Source of the DNA: Henningerozyma blattae CBS 6284
Lineage: Eukaryota; Ascomycota; Saccharomycetes; Saccharomycetales; Saccharomycetaceae
Direction: 5' to 3'
Assembly: GCF_000315915.1 (NCBI RefSeq)
Contig: NC_020193.1
Coordinates: 744,001-808,000, forward strand
Length of the DNA stretch: 64,000 nt
In this document: in pieces, positions 29,539 to 40,077 of the stretch
Position numbering within the stretch: position 1 is the stretch's first letter
How the letters are laid out: each line of letters begins with the position of its first letter
Notes under the pieces: model-generated
The model's input: only the letters and a program-made list of their open reading frames with translations
Database searches by the model: none
What the model was told of the DNA's origin: nothing
Translations under genes and position numbers: made by a program

Positions 29539-32265
29539 ATGGCCCCACAAGGTACCAGTACAACAAATGACATGATAGCAGGGGATCTTACCGATCCTGC
29601 ACATCTACCAAGATTGACTAGAAGATTGACGGGATTTTTGCCACAAGAGATAAAGGCGATTGACTCAACCATTCCTCTTCAATCTAGAAACTTGTGGCAC
29701 AAACATCAAGTTACCAAATTTGAGAATGCAGAAGAATTTGAAACAAGATTTATCAATCATGTTGAAACCACTTTAGCAAGGTCTTTATATAATTGTGACG
29801 ATTTTGCTGCTTATGAAGCAACTTCATCATCATTGAAAGACAATTTAGTAATTGATTGGAACAAAACTCAGCAGAGACTGACGACAAAAGACCCCAAACG
29901 TGTTTATTATATGTCTCTTGAATTTTTAATGGGTAAGGCTCTGGATAATGCCTTAATAAATATGAAAATTAGTTTTATTCCAAAAAACAATGGGAAGAAT
30001 GGAGATTCAATAAAAGCTAGGCAAATGATTAAAAATTCTTTACAAGATTTGGGATTTAATCTAGAGGACCTATTAAATCAAGAACCAGATGCTGCCTTGG
30101 GTAATGGTGGTTTAGGACGTTTGGCTGCTTGCTTTATGGATTCAATGTCTACAAAAGATATTCCTGTATGGGGCTATGGATTGCGCTATAAATATGGAAT
30201 TTTTGCTCAGAAAATTATTGATGGCTATCAAATTGAGACCCCTGACTATTGGTTGACTAAAGGAAACCCCTGGGAAATAGCACGTAATGAGATTCAAGTG
30301 CCTGTTACATTTTATGGCTATGTTGACAGAAAGGATGGCGATACTTCAACCCTCAATCCATCTCAGTGGGTTGGTGGTGAAAGAGTATTAGCAGTTCCTT
30401 TTGATTTTCCGGTACCAGGCTTTAATACAACCACAGTGAATAATCTCAGGTTATGGGAAGCTAGACCAACTACTGAGTTTGATTTTGCTAAGTTTAACTC
30501 CGGTGATTATAGAAATTCTGTCAAAGAGCAACAGCGTGCGGAAGCTATTACAGCTTGCTTATACCCAAACGATAATTTCCTCCAGGGTAAGGAATTAAGA
30601 TTGAAACAGCAGTATTTTTGGTGCGCTGCAACTTTGCATGATATCGTCAGAAGATTTAAGAAGACTCAAAGACCATGGTCTGAATTTCCTGATCAGGTGG
30701 CAATTCAACTTAATGATACGCACCCAACTCTTGCAGTTGTTGAGTTACAGAGGATTCTAATTGATTTAGAAAAAATTGAATGGCACGAGGCTTGGAAAAT
30801 TGTCAACGGAACATTCTCTTACACAAATCATACAGTGATGCAGGAAGCACTTGAAAAATGGCCAATAAGTTTGTTTGGAAGAATGTTACCAAGACACTTG
30901 GAAATTATATACGATATTAATTGGTTCTTCTTAAACCAAGTTGAGAAAAAGTTCCCTAAGGACGTAGATTTTCTATCAAGAATTTCTTTAATTGAAGAGA
31001 GTTCACCTGAAAGACAAATCAGAATGGCTTATTTAGCCATAGTCGGTTCACATAAGGTTAATGGTGTAGCAGAATTACATTCCGAATTAATTAAAACTAC
31101 CATTTTTGCAGATTTTGTAAAATTCTATGGAGCTTCGAAATTTATTAACGTTACAAATGGTATTACGCCTAGAAGGTGGTTAAGACAGTGTAATCCTGAA
31201 TTATCTGATCTAATTTCAGGAACGCTAAATGAAGATGTAAAAGAAGAATATCTACTAGACTTACCCAGACTAACCAAGCTACAAGACTTTGTTGATGATG
31301 AGAACTTTCAGAGAAAATGGAACCAAGTTAAATTGAATAATAAAAAGAGATTAGGAAACTTCATAAAACAGCAAAATAATGGGGAACATATTATAAATAT
31401 GGATCATTTGAATGACACTCTTATTGATGTTCAAGTAAAAAGAATCCATGAATATAAAAGACAACAAATGAATATTTTGGGTGTTATCCATAGGTATCTT
31501 TCAATGAAAAATATGTTCAAACAGGGAGCATCATTTGAAGAAGTTGAAAAAGTCTATCCAAGGAAAGTATCTGTATTTGGCGGGAAAAGTGCACCAGGCT
31601 ATTTTATGGCAAAATTAATTATTAAATTAATAAATGCTGTCGCTGAAGTTGTTAATCGTGATTCAGAAATTCAAGATCTACTGAAAGTGGTATTCATTTC
31701 AAATTATAACGTATCTGCTGCTGAAATTATCATCCCTGCTAGTGATATCAGTGAACACATCTCTACTGCAGGTACAGAAGCTTCTGGGACTTCAAATATG
31801 AAATTTGTAATGAATGGTGGTTTAATCATAGGAACAGTTGATGGTGCTAATATCGAGATAACAAGAGAAATTGGTGAAGAGAATATATTCTTATTCGGAA
31901 ATCTAAGTGAAAATGTACAAGAATTAAGGTATGATCATCAATTTCATAAAACCAATATATCTGACAATCTACAGATGGTTTTACATGAACTAGTTATTGG
32001 AACATTCTCCGAAGAAAATACTAGTGAATTTAAGCCAATTTGGGATAGCATTGTTCAACATGGAGATTACTATTTGGTTAGCGATGATTTCGATTCTTAT
32101 CTAGCTACCCAAGAACTTGTTGACAAAACTTTCCATTCAAATAGGACCGAATGGATCAAAAAATCGATTTATAGTGTTGCAAATGTCGGATTCTTTAGTA
32201 GTGACCGTTGCATTGAGGAATATGCTGGCACTATATGGAACGTTGAGCCATTAACGCCCGAATAA
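29539..32265 (+). CDS. GPH1: Glycogen phosphorylase
   Basis: Homologue of yeast Gph1 (YPR160W, 902 aa; here 908 aa). This PLP enzyme releases glucose-1-phosphate from glycogen in the cytoplasm. The ATG at 29,539 gives MAPQGTSTTNDMIAGDL, aligning with MPPASTSTTNDMI of S. cerevisiae; the frame is open further upstream but without another ATG nearby. Family blocks include DPKRVYYMSLEFLMGKALDN, EPDAALGNGGLGRLAACFMDS, QVAIQLNDTHPTLAVVELQR, NGITPRRWLRQCNPEL, KRIHEYKRQQMNILG, and the PLP-lysine region GTEASGTSNMKFVMNGG. The short Thr-containing N-terminal extension matches the region phosphorylated in the yeast enzyme. A stress-response element lies about 390 bp upstream. Confidence 0.98.
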   Translation: MAPQGTSTTNDMIAGDLTDPAHLPRLTRRLTGFLPQEIKAIDSTIPLQSRNLWHKHQVTKFENAEEFETRFINHVETTLARSLYNCDDFAAYEATSSSLKDNLVIDWNKTQQRLTTKDPKRVYYMSLEFLMGKALDNALINMKISFIPKNNGKNGDSIKARQMIKNSLQDLGFNLEDLLNQEPDAALGNGGLGRLAACFMDSMSTKDIPVWGYGLRYKYGIFAQKIIDGYQIETPDYWLTKGNPWEIARNEIQVPVTFYGYVDRKDGDTSTLNPSQWVGGERVLAVPFDFPVPGFNTTTVNNLRLWEARPTTEFDFAKFNSGDYRNSVKEQQRAEAITACLYPNDNFLQGKELRLKQQYFWCAATLHDIVRRFKKTQRPWSEFPDQVAIQLNDTHPTLAVVELQRILIDLEKIEWHEAWKIVNGTFSYTNHTVMQEALEKWPISLFGRMLPRHLEIIYDINWFFLNQVEKKFPKDVDFLSRISLIEESSPERQIRMAYLAIVGSHKVNGVAELHSELIKTTIFADFVKFYGASKFINVTNGITPRRWLRQCNPELSDLISGTLNEDVKEEYLLDLPRLTKLQDFVDDENFQRKWNQVKLNNKKRLGNFIKQQNNGEHIINMDHLNDTLIDVQVKRIHEYKRQQMNILGVIHRYLSMKNMFKQGASFEEVEKVYPRKVSVFGGKSAPGYFMAKLIIKLINAVAEVVNRDSEIQDLLKVVFISNYNVSAAEIIIPASDISEHISTAGTEASGTSNMKFVMNGGLIIGTVDGANIEITREIGEENIFLFGNLSENVQELRYDHQFHKTNISDNLQMVLHELVIGTFSEENTSEFKPIWDSIVQHGDYYLVSDDFDSYLATQELVDKTFHSNRTEWIKKSIYSVANVGFFSSDRCIEEYAGTIWNVEPLTPE

Positions 32266-32626
32266 AAAGGGGTTGAACCTTCTTGTATTTCAGACATCGA
32301 AAAAAATCCAATTGTAAGTTCATTCGACAATAACTCAAAAAAAAACTAATAAAAACAAATTTATATAATTTTTTTATTTTTTTATGTTTAATATCATATA
32401 TGTTTATATAATTATGCATCTCCTTTTGACGCGGATATATGTCTCTGTGCCTCGAACCTTTCACCCATATTGTGTGAAATTTTGCGATTGTTTCCCTACG
32501 GAGAATTTCAGGTGCCGTCGAGCTATAAAAATAATTTATCAATAAAATCTAGTAACAAATAAACAATGACGAAGTAAAGTTTCGTTGTATTTTGTTGAAG
32601 ATTGATCAATCCAAGGAAATATCAAG
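32266..32626. promoter_or_regulatory. GPH1-KEX1 intergenic region
   Basis: 361 bp in tandem orientation. TTTTATGTTTA at 32,380-32,390 is a full match to the S. cerevisiae ARS core WTTTAYRTTTW within T-rich DNA. Such matches are common by chance in AT-rich DNA, so origin function is only a possibility. Confidence 0.25.
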
Positions 32627-34588
32627 ATGCTGTTCTCTTATATTTCTAATGTGATGGTTGTATTATCAGCACTTTCTGTATTTTCTAACCCCTTACTTGC
32701 AGATTCATTGCCTGACCAAAACAGTTTTAAGGTTATACCAGAATTAATACCCGGTGTATCTAACATTGATGATAAATCAGCAATTCCTATTATGCATGCG
32801 GGGCTAATGCCATTAGCTGGAGATCACACTGATAAAGAGGAATATTTCTTTTGGAAATTTCAAAAATCAGACTTTGATAGTCCTTCTATAGTAATTTGGT
32901 TAAATGGTGGTCCAGGATGCTCATCAATGGATGGAGCTGTACTAGAATTAGGCCCCTTGAGAGTAGGAGCTGATAATAAAGTTCACTTAAATCAAGGTTC
33001 ATGGTTTACAAGAGCTGATTTATTATTTGTTGATCAACCTTTAGGAACTGGGTTTTCACAAGGCAATTTTGAAGATTATGATACTAACTTGGATGAAGTT
33101 GCTTCAAACTTTCTACAATTTCTGGAATCGTATTTCACAGTATTTCCTGAAGATCTGGAAAAAGATTTACTTCTTGCTGGTGAAAGTTATGCTGGGCAAT
33201 ATATCCCTTATGTTGCTAAGGCCATCTTGGATCAAAATAAAATTGAAAATTCAGTTACTTACAATCTGGAGGGTATTTTTATTGGTAATGGATGGATTGA
33301 TCCAGATACTCAATCGTTAGCATATTTACCCTTTGCATTAGAAAAAAATCTAGTATCCAAAGATAACCCAGGCTTTCAAGATTTATTAAAAACCCATGAA
33401 AATTGTCAAAAGGCAATCAACAGTGTTAATTCAAATAATTTTTCTCATCCTGAATGTGAGATTATTATAAATAAACTTATAGAATACACTAAAAATACGT
33501 CTGAAGAAACACCAGAAAATGAAGTATGCTTGAATGTTTATGATTATAGTTTAAGAGATTCATTCCCAGCCTGTGGTATGAGTTGGCCAAGTGAAATTGT
33601 AAATGCAGTTAGTTTTTTTTCCACCGAAGGTGTCATGGAAGCTTTGAATTTGGACTCTACCAAGTTACAGCCTTGGAGAGAATGTAATCTTGATGTTCAA
33701 AACACTTTAACTAATGAAAATTCTAAACCATCTATCCATCTTTTCCCGGAATTAATTGATTCTGATGTATCTGTATTTTTATTCAACGGGGACAAAGATT
33801 TGATTTGTAATGATAGAGGTGTATTAGATTCCTTAAAAGGTATTCAATGGGGTAACTCTAAAGGCTTTAGTAAGGAAACAGAACATTATTACTTAGTGAT
33901 TAAAGACTCAATATCAGGAGAAGAAACACCTGCTGGTTATGTTTTATATGATTCAGGTTTAACATTTATTAGTATTGCTAATGCATCTCATATGGCACCA
34001 TATGATCAACCTTTTGTTACTAGAGGTATTCTAGATATATTTTATAATGATATCGACTTAATTGAAAATCCAAATAATGATACATTAATAATTTCTGATG
34101 CATTTTTGTTGGAAAAATTGGAAGATGATGAGGAAGATGAAGAACATGAAAAAAATAATAAGAATGCGGAAAAAGAACATGACAACGAAGAAGATGATAG
34201 ACATCACTCTGACGAAGAAGAAGATGAAGAGGGGGAAGAATCGGATGATGACAATGATGATGATGATGATGATGAAAACGACAAACACAAAAGAACTAGA
34301 TATGCGTTCGTATCATTTTTCTCTATTGGACTACTTGGGGTAATTTTCTGGTATATTATCCGCCAAGCTAGACAAAACACCATCCAATCCATCTTAAGAA
34401 ATAGAAAAACTAACTTGGATGAACAAAATAACAAAACAGTCTCCTGGACTGATAGTAATGACGCAACTCCCGATGTTATCTTCGAACAAGATTTTGATCC
34501 CAAGGGGTCATCCACTAGGACTAAGAATGGTTATACAGGCGTTCCTTCTACTGATTTAGATGAGTCATTTGAAATGAGAGATTTCTAG
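32627..34588 (+). CDS. KEX1: Prohormone-processing carboxypeptidase Kex1
   Basis: Homologue of yeast Kex1 (YGL203C, 729 aa; here 653 aa). It is a late-Golgi serine carboxypeptidase that trims C-terminal Lys/Arg from Kex2-cleaved precursors such as alpha-factor. Layout: signal peptide (about 1-25), the S10 peptidase domain with IWLNGGPGCSS (about 90-100) and the catalytic triad Ser187 (GESYAGQ), Asp391 (FNGDKDLICN) and His455 (ASHMAPYDQP). A strongly acidic Glu/Asp/His luminal linker follows (about 495-550, encoded partly by a GAT repeat), then one membrane segment (about 558-580, FVSFFSIGLLGVIFWYII) and a cytosolic tail of about 70 residues that would carry Golgi-retention signals. It is shorter than S. 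cerevisiae mainly in the acidic linker and tail. Confidence 0.95.
   Translation: MLFSYISNVMVVLSALSVFSNPLLADSLPDQNSFKVIPELIPGVSNIDDKSAIPIMHAGLMPLAGDHTDKEEYFFWKFQKSDFDSPSIVIWLNGGPGCSSMDGAVLELGPLRVGADNKVHLNQGSWFTRADLLFVDQPLGTGFSQGNFEDYDTNLDEVASNFLQFLESYFTVFPEDLEKDLLLAGESYAGQYIPYVAKAILDQNKIENSVTYNLEGIFIGNGWIDPDTQSLAYLPFALEKNLVSKDNPGFQDLLKTHENCQKAINSVNSNNFSHPECEIIINKLIEYTKNTSEETPENEVCLNVYDYSLRDSFPACGMSWPSEIVNAVSFFSTEGVMEALNLDSTKLQPWRECNLDVQNTLTNENSKPSIHLFPELIDSDVSVFLFNGDKDLICNDRGVLDSLKGIQWGNSKGFSKETEHYYLVIKDSISGEETPAGYVLYDSGLTFISIANASHMAPYDQPFVTRGILDIFYNDIDLIENPNNDTLIISDAFLLEKLEDDEEDEEHEKNNKNAEKEHDNEEDDRHHSDEEEDEEGEESDDDNDDDDDDENDKHKRTRYAFVSFFSIGLLGVIFWYIIRQARQNTIQSILRNRKTNLDEQNNKTVSWTDSNDATPDVIFEQDFDPKGSSTRTKNGYTGVPSTDLDESFEMRDF
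34244..34277. repeat. GAT trinucleotide repeat in KEX1
   Basis: Imperfect (GAT)n tract encoding a run of Asp within the acidic linker of Kex1. It keeps frame, so length changes would be tolerated. Confidence 0.8.
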
Positions 34589-35329
34589 AGTGTTTTTTTT
34601 TATAGAGACTCCATTTTTTTTAAAAGAAAAACATATTAATAAACTGCTTGACAGTGCTTTATTTGTAATTTAACTACTATTACAAACAAGCGATGTATTA
34701 TTAATAATATGCCTATTACTATAATATGTGACTCAAATTATATACTTATACCCATATACATATATATGTATGCTTGATAAATTAATTACCATTATATATA
34801 CCCTTTTTAATAGTTTAAACTTTAGATTTTTTCAGGTTTTCCCACATATTTAATGAAAGTCCGAGATTCAGTGAAGGAAAAGTATAAATGCCATTCTCAG
34901 GAAAATTGTATTGAGTATTACCCAATTTAGTAATTCATGATGCTAAGCAACGATAAACTTATGAACAATAATGTAAAGAAAATAAGGATTTTTAAAATAA
35001 AAAAATAGAACAGTTCTTGAAGTAAATTAGATAAGTATTTACATAAGTACATAACATAAGAAGTTTTAAAAAAAAAGTCTAAAAAAAAAAACAGTTGCAT
35101 ATATGAATGGCGACAAAACAAGGATAGAACAGGACGAAACGATTCTGAAAATCTAATAAGATGGGGTTAACATAATGATTGAGTTTTGACCTTGTAGGTG
35201 GATAAATAATAGTATACATACAATAAAAAAAAATGTAATTTTAAGATGCGAAAAGTTAAACAAATGGAAGAATATAATGCGTTTTTGAATGAATAACCAG
35301 AGAATGATATTGGCATATTATGTTTGTGT
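34589..35329. other. Long convergent intergenic region
   Basis: 741 bp between the stops of KEX1 and CHO1. AT-rich, with ATATATGTAT around 34,760 and A-runs at 35,070-35,095. I looked for C/D-box snoRNA pairs and tRNA boxes and found none convincing. Confidence 0.4.
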
Positions 35330-36175
35330 TTATAATTTTGGAATTTTTAATCTTTTCGAAACCATACCACATCCTGTGATTACAAAGACGAGGACTAAAG
35401 GATGGAATTCGAAAATATAAGAATCGAAAGCTACACCGAGCGGTAAGAACGCCATCGTCTTGGAACGTAAAGTTAGAAAATACATGAATAGTACTAACAG
35501 TACCGAGGTTGGTGCTGGTAATCCTTCGAAGTATTTTGATTTACCAGAGATATCCTTGGGCAAATAATTGACGGAGACATTGAATCTTGCTAATCTTGCT
35601 AATACACAAGCAATGAAAAAAGATAAACAAAGCATATCGACGTTTGTTTGAAACCCTACTGCAAAGGCAATTGTACTTGGCGCAATGGCAAAGGAAATTA
35701 AGTCTGCCAAGGAATCCATCTCTTGACCCACTAGAGATGATTGTGAATTCCATCTTGCGATTCTACCATCCAAGAAATCACATAAAAGCCCTATCGTTAT
35801 GCAGGAATATGACACATAGATAAATCTTGGTTCATCAGCAACTGAAAATTTGATACTATAAATGATAGGAAAAAAACCCAATATGGCATTAAGAAGTGTC
35901 ACATAATCGGCCAATTTTAAATTTCGAACTAAACTGAACGGCCTCTCATCATTAATAAATTTCCGAACTTCATAATATTGTGAAGTATTCAATTGTGAGA
36001 TTCCAAGTTCCAATAGGTCTGACGAGGCCAAATCGTTGCTATTACTGGCTGAAGTATTCAAATAGTTGTTACTCATGGAAGTCGTTAAAATGTCATTACT
36101 AGCTGTTGAAGCACTTAGTATCATACTATCGGAACTTTTACACAATTGGTCTTCTAAATTTTCATGAATCGGCAT
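35330..36175 (-). CDS. CHO1: Phosphatidylserine synthase
   Basis: Homologue of yeast Cho1 (YER026C, 276 aa; here 281 aa). This ER membrane enzyme makes phosphatidylserine from CDP-diacylglycerol and serine. The CDP-alcohol phosphotransferase motif is intact: CDFLDGRIAR followed by SSLVGQEMDSLADL (D133, D136, D154, D158). Several hydrophobic segments follow (ISFAIAPSTIAFAVGF; LCLSFFIACVLARLARFNV; the VLLVLFMYFLTL stretch), and the end FVITGCGMVSKRLKIPK matches S. cerevisiae. The ATG at 36,175 (MPIHENLEDQL) is chosen because it gives family length and a hydrophilic N-terminus; the frame continues to a Met at 36,283, adding 36 mostly hydrophobic residues absent from the family. In S. cerevisiae CHO1 is inositol/choline-regulated, but I found no clear element upstream. 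Confidence 0.95.
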   Translation of the reverse strand: MPIHENLEDQLCKSSDSMILSASTASNDILTTSMSNNYLNTSASNSNDLASSDLLELGISQLNTSQYYEVRKFINDERPFSLVRNLKLADYVTLLNAILGFFPIIYSIKFSVADEPRFIYVSYSCITIGLLCDFLDGRIARWNSQSSLVGQEMDSLADLISFAIAPSTIAFAVGFQTNVDMLCLSFFIACVLARLARFNVSVNYLPKDISGKSKYFEGLPAPTSVLLVLFMYFLTLRSKTMAFLPLGVAFDSYIFEFHPLVLVFVITGCGMVSKRLKIPKL

Positions 36176-37261
36176 TACGTATATACTTATATAAGAATGT
36201 CTGAGAAGGTCTATACTAATGGTATAATGTAAATGCCTCTTAAAAAAATAAAAAAATTTTGAAAGAAAAAAGAATTGTAACAAAAGAAAAAGAAAAAGAA
36301 TACATCTTGTCTTTAATTCTATATAAATGTTTTCAAAGGCCTCACTGCAGTATATGTATCAGAAACAATAGCCAAGAAATTAAATTTCTTTAGTCAACAA
36401 AATGAACAAATAAAGAATAAAAAGCCAATAAAAGAAACCACGTATTATCTTAATAGATTAGATTTCCAGTTATAATTACGTTTGTTTCCTGTATCTATCC
36501 GGTATCCGTAACTATAGGGAGATTTGATTGGCGAATTTTAATACCGGCTCAGATACACAACCTCTTTCTGCACCTTTTTCTGTGTACACCTCACCTTGTT
36601 CCCTGCAGTCTATTCTTAGACTTACATGATTGAGAATGTTGACTGCGAAAATACCCGGGAAGGTCTAAAGAAACGGCTGCAGAATGGAATGTCCTAAACT
36701 GGAATGTGTTGCGGGTTTTTAATAAAGCCAGAAAAGAAGAAATTAAAAAAATGAAGAAATGAAAAACCTTGTGGCGGAAAGTCGAACCCACAAATGGATC
36801 TTAAACAAAAAAGGAAACTGTGAAAAATAGGAAAATTTGTCAACCAGGAAAATAAGTATAAGAGGAAATTGATCGGACTCATGCCCGAATTCAGGGTCAT
36901 TCCTAACTAGGAAATTTGTATATATATGGTTTCCAGGAAATAGATTTCGGAGTGGTTAACAAGAGTATAGGAAAGTTAAAACGCGATAGGTATTTGCTAT
37001 ATCAGTATTGAAAATATCATAATCATTAATTATCATTATTATAAACAATTATTAACTCGAAATTCAAATTTGGAGATGTGAGATTCGAAGTACATACAAT
37101 TAGAATATATATATATATTTATATTGAACAAAAAACATTGGACATCAAGGCTTGGCTTATTCAGTTAGTATCTCTAGGCAAGGACACGGAACAGAAAGTG
37201 ACTGAATCATCGTGGGTTTTTAATATATATATATATTTTTTCTTCTTTTTTTTTTTTTTAT
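36176..37261. promoter_or_regulatory. CHO1 upstream region / POX1 3' flank
   Basis: About 1.1 kb. The CHO1-proximal 250 bp are A-rich; the middle (36,480-36,720) is more mixed and includes ATACCCGGG near 36,650, one base off a Reb1 site. No CATRTGAA-type inositol element was found on either strand. The POX1-proximal end has ATATAT and T-runs. Confidence 0.4.
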
Positions 37262-39529
37262 TTATTTGGATAATTTTTCCAGTATGGAAGAATCTGAAGA
37301 TCCACCCAGAGCTTCGTCAAATGTGTAACCTCTGTGCAATGTTTTTAAGAGTAGATCCACGTATGGTGGCTTACCAGCTTCTGTCTTTTCTACTGGATTA
37401 TTTTGGATAATTTCGTTAAAATAGTTCTGATAGATATCACCATCGTAATAACCTATTGGAGCATTCAAGACTTCGTCGGGTAACTTAAAAGCATCTGTGA
37501 GGGCAATACATTCTGTTCTAATTTCAGGTAATAATTGCAACAATTTCTTTTGAATGACGTTTGTGACTTGATCTGGTTTTAATATTTTGAACTGCTGGAA
37601 TTCACCAGAATGTTTGTCGATGAAGTACAATGAAAACAATTTATAAAGTTTCCATAATATCTCTCTTGTCTTAGGGTCAGAGGTTTTCTTGTTGTTTAAT
37701 TTAGTTTCAAAACATTTCAACATTAATTGAATTGAATGAAATTTTGATACCATCACCAATGATTTGGACATCATGTCTGGATCATTTGTCTTTCTAATCT
37801 GTTTGGCAATATGTGCAATCAATTTGACTAGCATGACTCCCCATATGGTTCTATAATCTTGATTATCATCTTCTCCGCCCCCTTCCTTAAATTCGAAATA
37901 GGGTGAAGAAGAAGTAGACATGATTTTCATAATATTTGTTGGATTCAAATAATCGAATGAATGCTCATCCAACGACGAATTATATTTCCCTTTTAACGCA
38001 GCATCAACGAATTTCTTGACAATGGATTTGGCAGCAGTTAATGATAAGATATTATTATCCCCTTCCCATGTACATTGAACCACCCAATCGTTATATCCTT
38101 TACCGAACCCATTGTATTGGGAATAGCCATGACCACCACATGATTGTCTTAGTTCATCAATCAATTGTGCTACTAACCATGTATTTGTGGCCTTTAAAGC
38201 TGCACTATCTACAAACAAATTTTTCAATTTCTTACTAACCAAATCTAAAGATGCAGAACTTGATTTGTTTGAACTTGCTGTATATAATTCTTCCAATGTG
38301 GTATAATAGTTATCCAATAGATCAAATGCTACAGGTGAGATTAAATAAGTAATAGCAATTTGAGGAATTAAACGGTATTGATGTAATGGATAATTGATCA
38401 ACTGGGTCTCAGGAGAATCTTTTGTATTGGCGAATTGTTGTCTGCCCACAGCATAACGTGTTGCAATAGTAGTGAATCTTGAACCAAATCTGAAGGAATC
38501 CATCACCATATTGACTCTCCCACTCAAAAGGGCACTGTACCCTGAAATTTGATCTAGCTGAGGCTGTGTTTTGACTGTGGGGACTCCTGTTTGAGGATCT
38601 TTAACCACTTTTGTAAATCTACTCAACATGTATTCTCTTGGAATAACCACATTCTTGTATTGAATCCAACCGTTATCAATCCCATCACGCCCCATTTTCT
38701 TCCCCAAATCACCAATGGAAATGCCAGGTAATAAATCAAATGTGGTGATATTTCTCAAGGGGACGACAAAGGTCTTGACACCGTAATCTTTGCCATTGAC
38801 AATTAATCTACAATATGCTACAGAATGAGTTGCTGAATGAGCAGCGCCACCGATCCACCACTTGGTGGCTGTTAAATTAGGGGTATTAATAATAAACGTG
38901 TCATCCTCAGGATTATAAGTAGCCGTGGTTTGCATTTGAGCCACATTGGAACCATGCCCTAATTCTGTCATGGCAAAACACCCATATATCCCCTTTATGA
39001 AAAGAGCACCTTTAGTTTGTAGCCAATATTTGATTTGTTCATCAGTACCATTCCCTTTGATACAATTACCGAATAGACCCAAATGAACACCTACTCTTGT
39101 GCTCAATTGTGGATCGATCATTGCAATTAAAGATAATCTCTTATCAAAGATGGAAATATCTTTGTTAGTCAGTGTGTTTGCATTTTCTTGTTCGTCTTGT
39201 AAGGATTTAAGTAAATCTTTATTACGGAATGAATGGCGGACTGTTTTAATATCTTGTTCCATATACAACGATAATCTCGCGATTTTTTTTAGAGTCTGTT
39301 CCCTTTCTTTTAATATTTCATTATCATAATAATTGGTTTGTGTTTTCAAGATTGGGTCATTGACTATTTGATCGATTAACGATCGAACCAGTCTGCTATT
39401 TTCTGGGGTAGATTCTAAAAAATGGTTCAATTGTGTGATATTGATTTTAGAGTTGTCACGTTCTGTAGCGAGAAATTTCTTCGGATTGAAGACTGGTGAG
39501 TCTGGATTTACAGTGGAGCCTCTAGTCAT
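37262..39529 (-). CDS. POX1: Acyl-coenzyme A oxidase (peroxisomal)
   Basis: Homologue of yeast Pox1/Fox1 (YGL205W, 748 aa; here 755 aa). This FAD enzyme catalyses the first, H2O2-producing step of peroxisomal beta-oxidation. Visible: GVHLGLFGNCIKGNGTDEQ, the FAD-contact region GCFAMTELGHGSNVAQMQTT, KWWIGGAAHSATHSVAYCRL, GISIGDLGKKMGRDGIDNGW and, towards the C-terminal half, QLIDELRQSCGGHGYSQYNG with VQCTWEGDNNI. The protein ends LEKLSK, which is not a PTS1. S. cerevisiae Pox1 also lacks PTS1 and enters by a non-canonical Pex5-dependent route, so this agrees. Two oleate response elements lie about 430 and 550 bp upstream. Confidence 0.97.
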   Translation of the reverse strand: MTRGSTVNPDSPVFNPKKFLATERDNSKINITQLNHFLESTPENSRLVRSLIDQIVNDPILKTQTNYYDNEILKEREQTLKKIARLSLYMEQDIKTVRHSFRNKDLLKSLQDEQENANTLTNKDISIFDKRLSLIAMIDPQLSTRVGVHLGLFGNCIKGNGTDEQIKYWLQTKGALFIKGIYGCFAMTELGHGSNVAQMQTTATYNPEDDTFIINTPNLTATKWWIGGAAHSATHSVAYCRLIVNGKDYGVKTFVVPLRNITTFDLLPGISIGDLGKKMGRDGIDNGWIQYKNVVIPREYMLSRFTKVVKDPQTGVPTVKTQPQLDQISGYSALLSGRVNMVMDSFRFGSRFTTIATRYAVGRQQFANTKDSPETQLINYPLHQYRLIPQIAITYLISPVAFDLLDNYYTTLEELYTASSNKSSSASLDLVSKKLKNLFVDSAALKATNTWLVAQLIDELRQSCGGHGYSQYNGFGKGYNDWVVQCTWEGDNNILSLTAAKSIVKKFVDAALKGKYNSSLDEHSFDYLNPTNIMKIMSTSSSPYFEFKEGGGEDDNQDYRTIWGVMLVKLIAHIAKQIRKTNDPDMMSKSLVMVSKFHSIQLMLKCFETKLNNKKTSDPKTREILWKLYKLFSLYFIDKHSGEFQQFKILKPDQVTNVIQKKLLQLLPEIRTECIALTDAFKLPDEVLNAPIGYYDGDIYQNYFNEIIQNNPVEKTEAGKPPYVDLLLKTLHRGYTFDEALGGSSDSSILEKLSK

Positions 39530-39648
39530 CTGGGTAAGTTATAGTAAGTTCTAGTTGTTGTTGTTTGTTAGTTTTGTTATAAAAAATATAGAAATTTGTA
39601 AGGAGAATAAAATGTAATAACAAAAGAAGGATTAACAGAACAAAAAAA

Positions 39649-39650
<2 letters not shown>

Positions 39651-39679
<29 letters not shown>
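39651..39679. repeat. (AAAAT)n microsatellite
   Basis: Five to six near-perfect taaaa/ataaa units in the POX1 leader or promoter region. Confidence 0.8.
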
Positions 39680-39957
39680 TGATTAATGAAGAAAGATTAA
39701 CGAGGAAAGATCAACGGGGAAAGTTAAACCAAGAAATCAATCGCTTTTTATATACTTTTCCATTTCCTTGTATATATATTTGCCTATCTGTTTTGTAAAA
39801 TACGTTTCAGCCTCTCAATAAACAGGGGAGTTACCCCAACAACCTTGTAGTCATTAACACAGGGCCCAGTAATAAGGCGGAGAATCACAAAGAGGAGCTA
39901 TTTTGCGGGGTAATTGGCCGAGTAAGAAATAAGAATGTCCTGATCGTCGGAGTTCCG

Positions 39958-39979
39958 CGGAAAACGAGGATTAAACCCG
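39958..39979 (-). promoter_or_regulatory. Oleate response element (ORE), POX1-proximal
   Basis: CGG-N10-TTA-N3-CCG on the plus strand is the reverse form of CGGN3TNAN9-12CCG, the Oaf1/Pip2 site. It lies 430 bp upstream of the POX1 start. The match is direct; fatty-acid induction of POX1 through such sites in S. cerevisiae is established. Confidence 0.7.
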
Positions 39980-40077
39980 ACCGCCGAACACGTGTTTGGC
40001 ACGAGTGGGAAATTTGCCTTTTGGGGAAACTCACTGGGCGGAGTCACCCGCCAATCCGAAATAGGTCAGGTGCGTTT

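Noticed and set aside
32380..32390. ARS core match as a firm replication origin
   Set aside because: A single 11-bp match is common in AT-rich DNA. It is kept only as a low-confidence note within the intergenic entry.
34085..34515. Frames overlapping the acidic region of KEX1 on both strands
   Set aside because: Shadows of the GAT/GAA repeat-rich coding sequence (poly-Met/Lys and poly-Ile/Ser translations).
35950..35975. TTTCCGAA, like part of a centromere CDEIII
   Set aside because: It is inside the CHO1 coding sequence, with no CDEI or long AT-rich CDEII next to it.
36770..36800. GGGTTCGACT on the minus strand, like a tRNA B-box
   Set aside because: The flanking bases cannot form the T-arm stem and no matching A-box or acceptor stem lies at the right distance.
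36176..37261. Expected inositol/choline response element upstream of CHO1
   Set aside because: No CATRTGAA or reverse form found; only ACATGATT near 36,625, which is too weak.
37262..37280. C-terminal LSK of Pox1 as a peroxisome signal
   Set aside because: PTS1 needs a terminal SKL-like triplet. LSK does not fit, and yeast Pox1 is known to lack PTS1.
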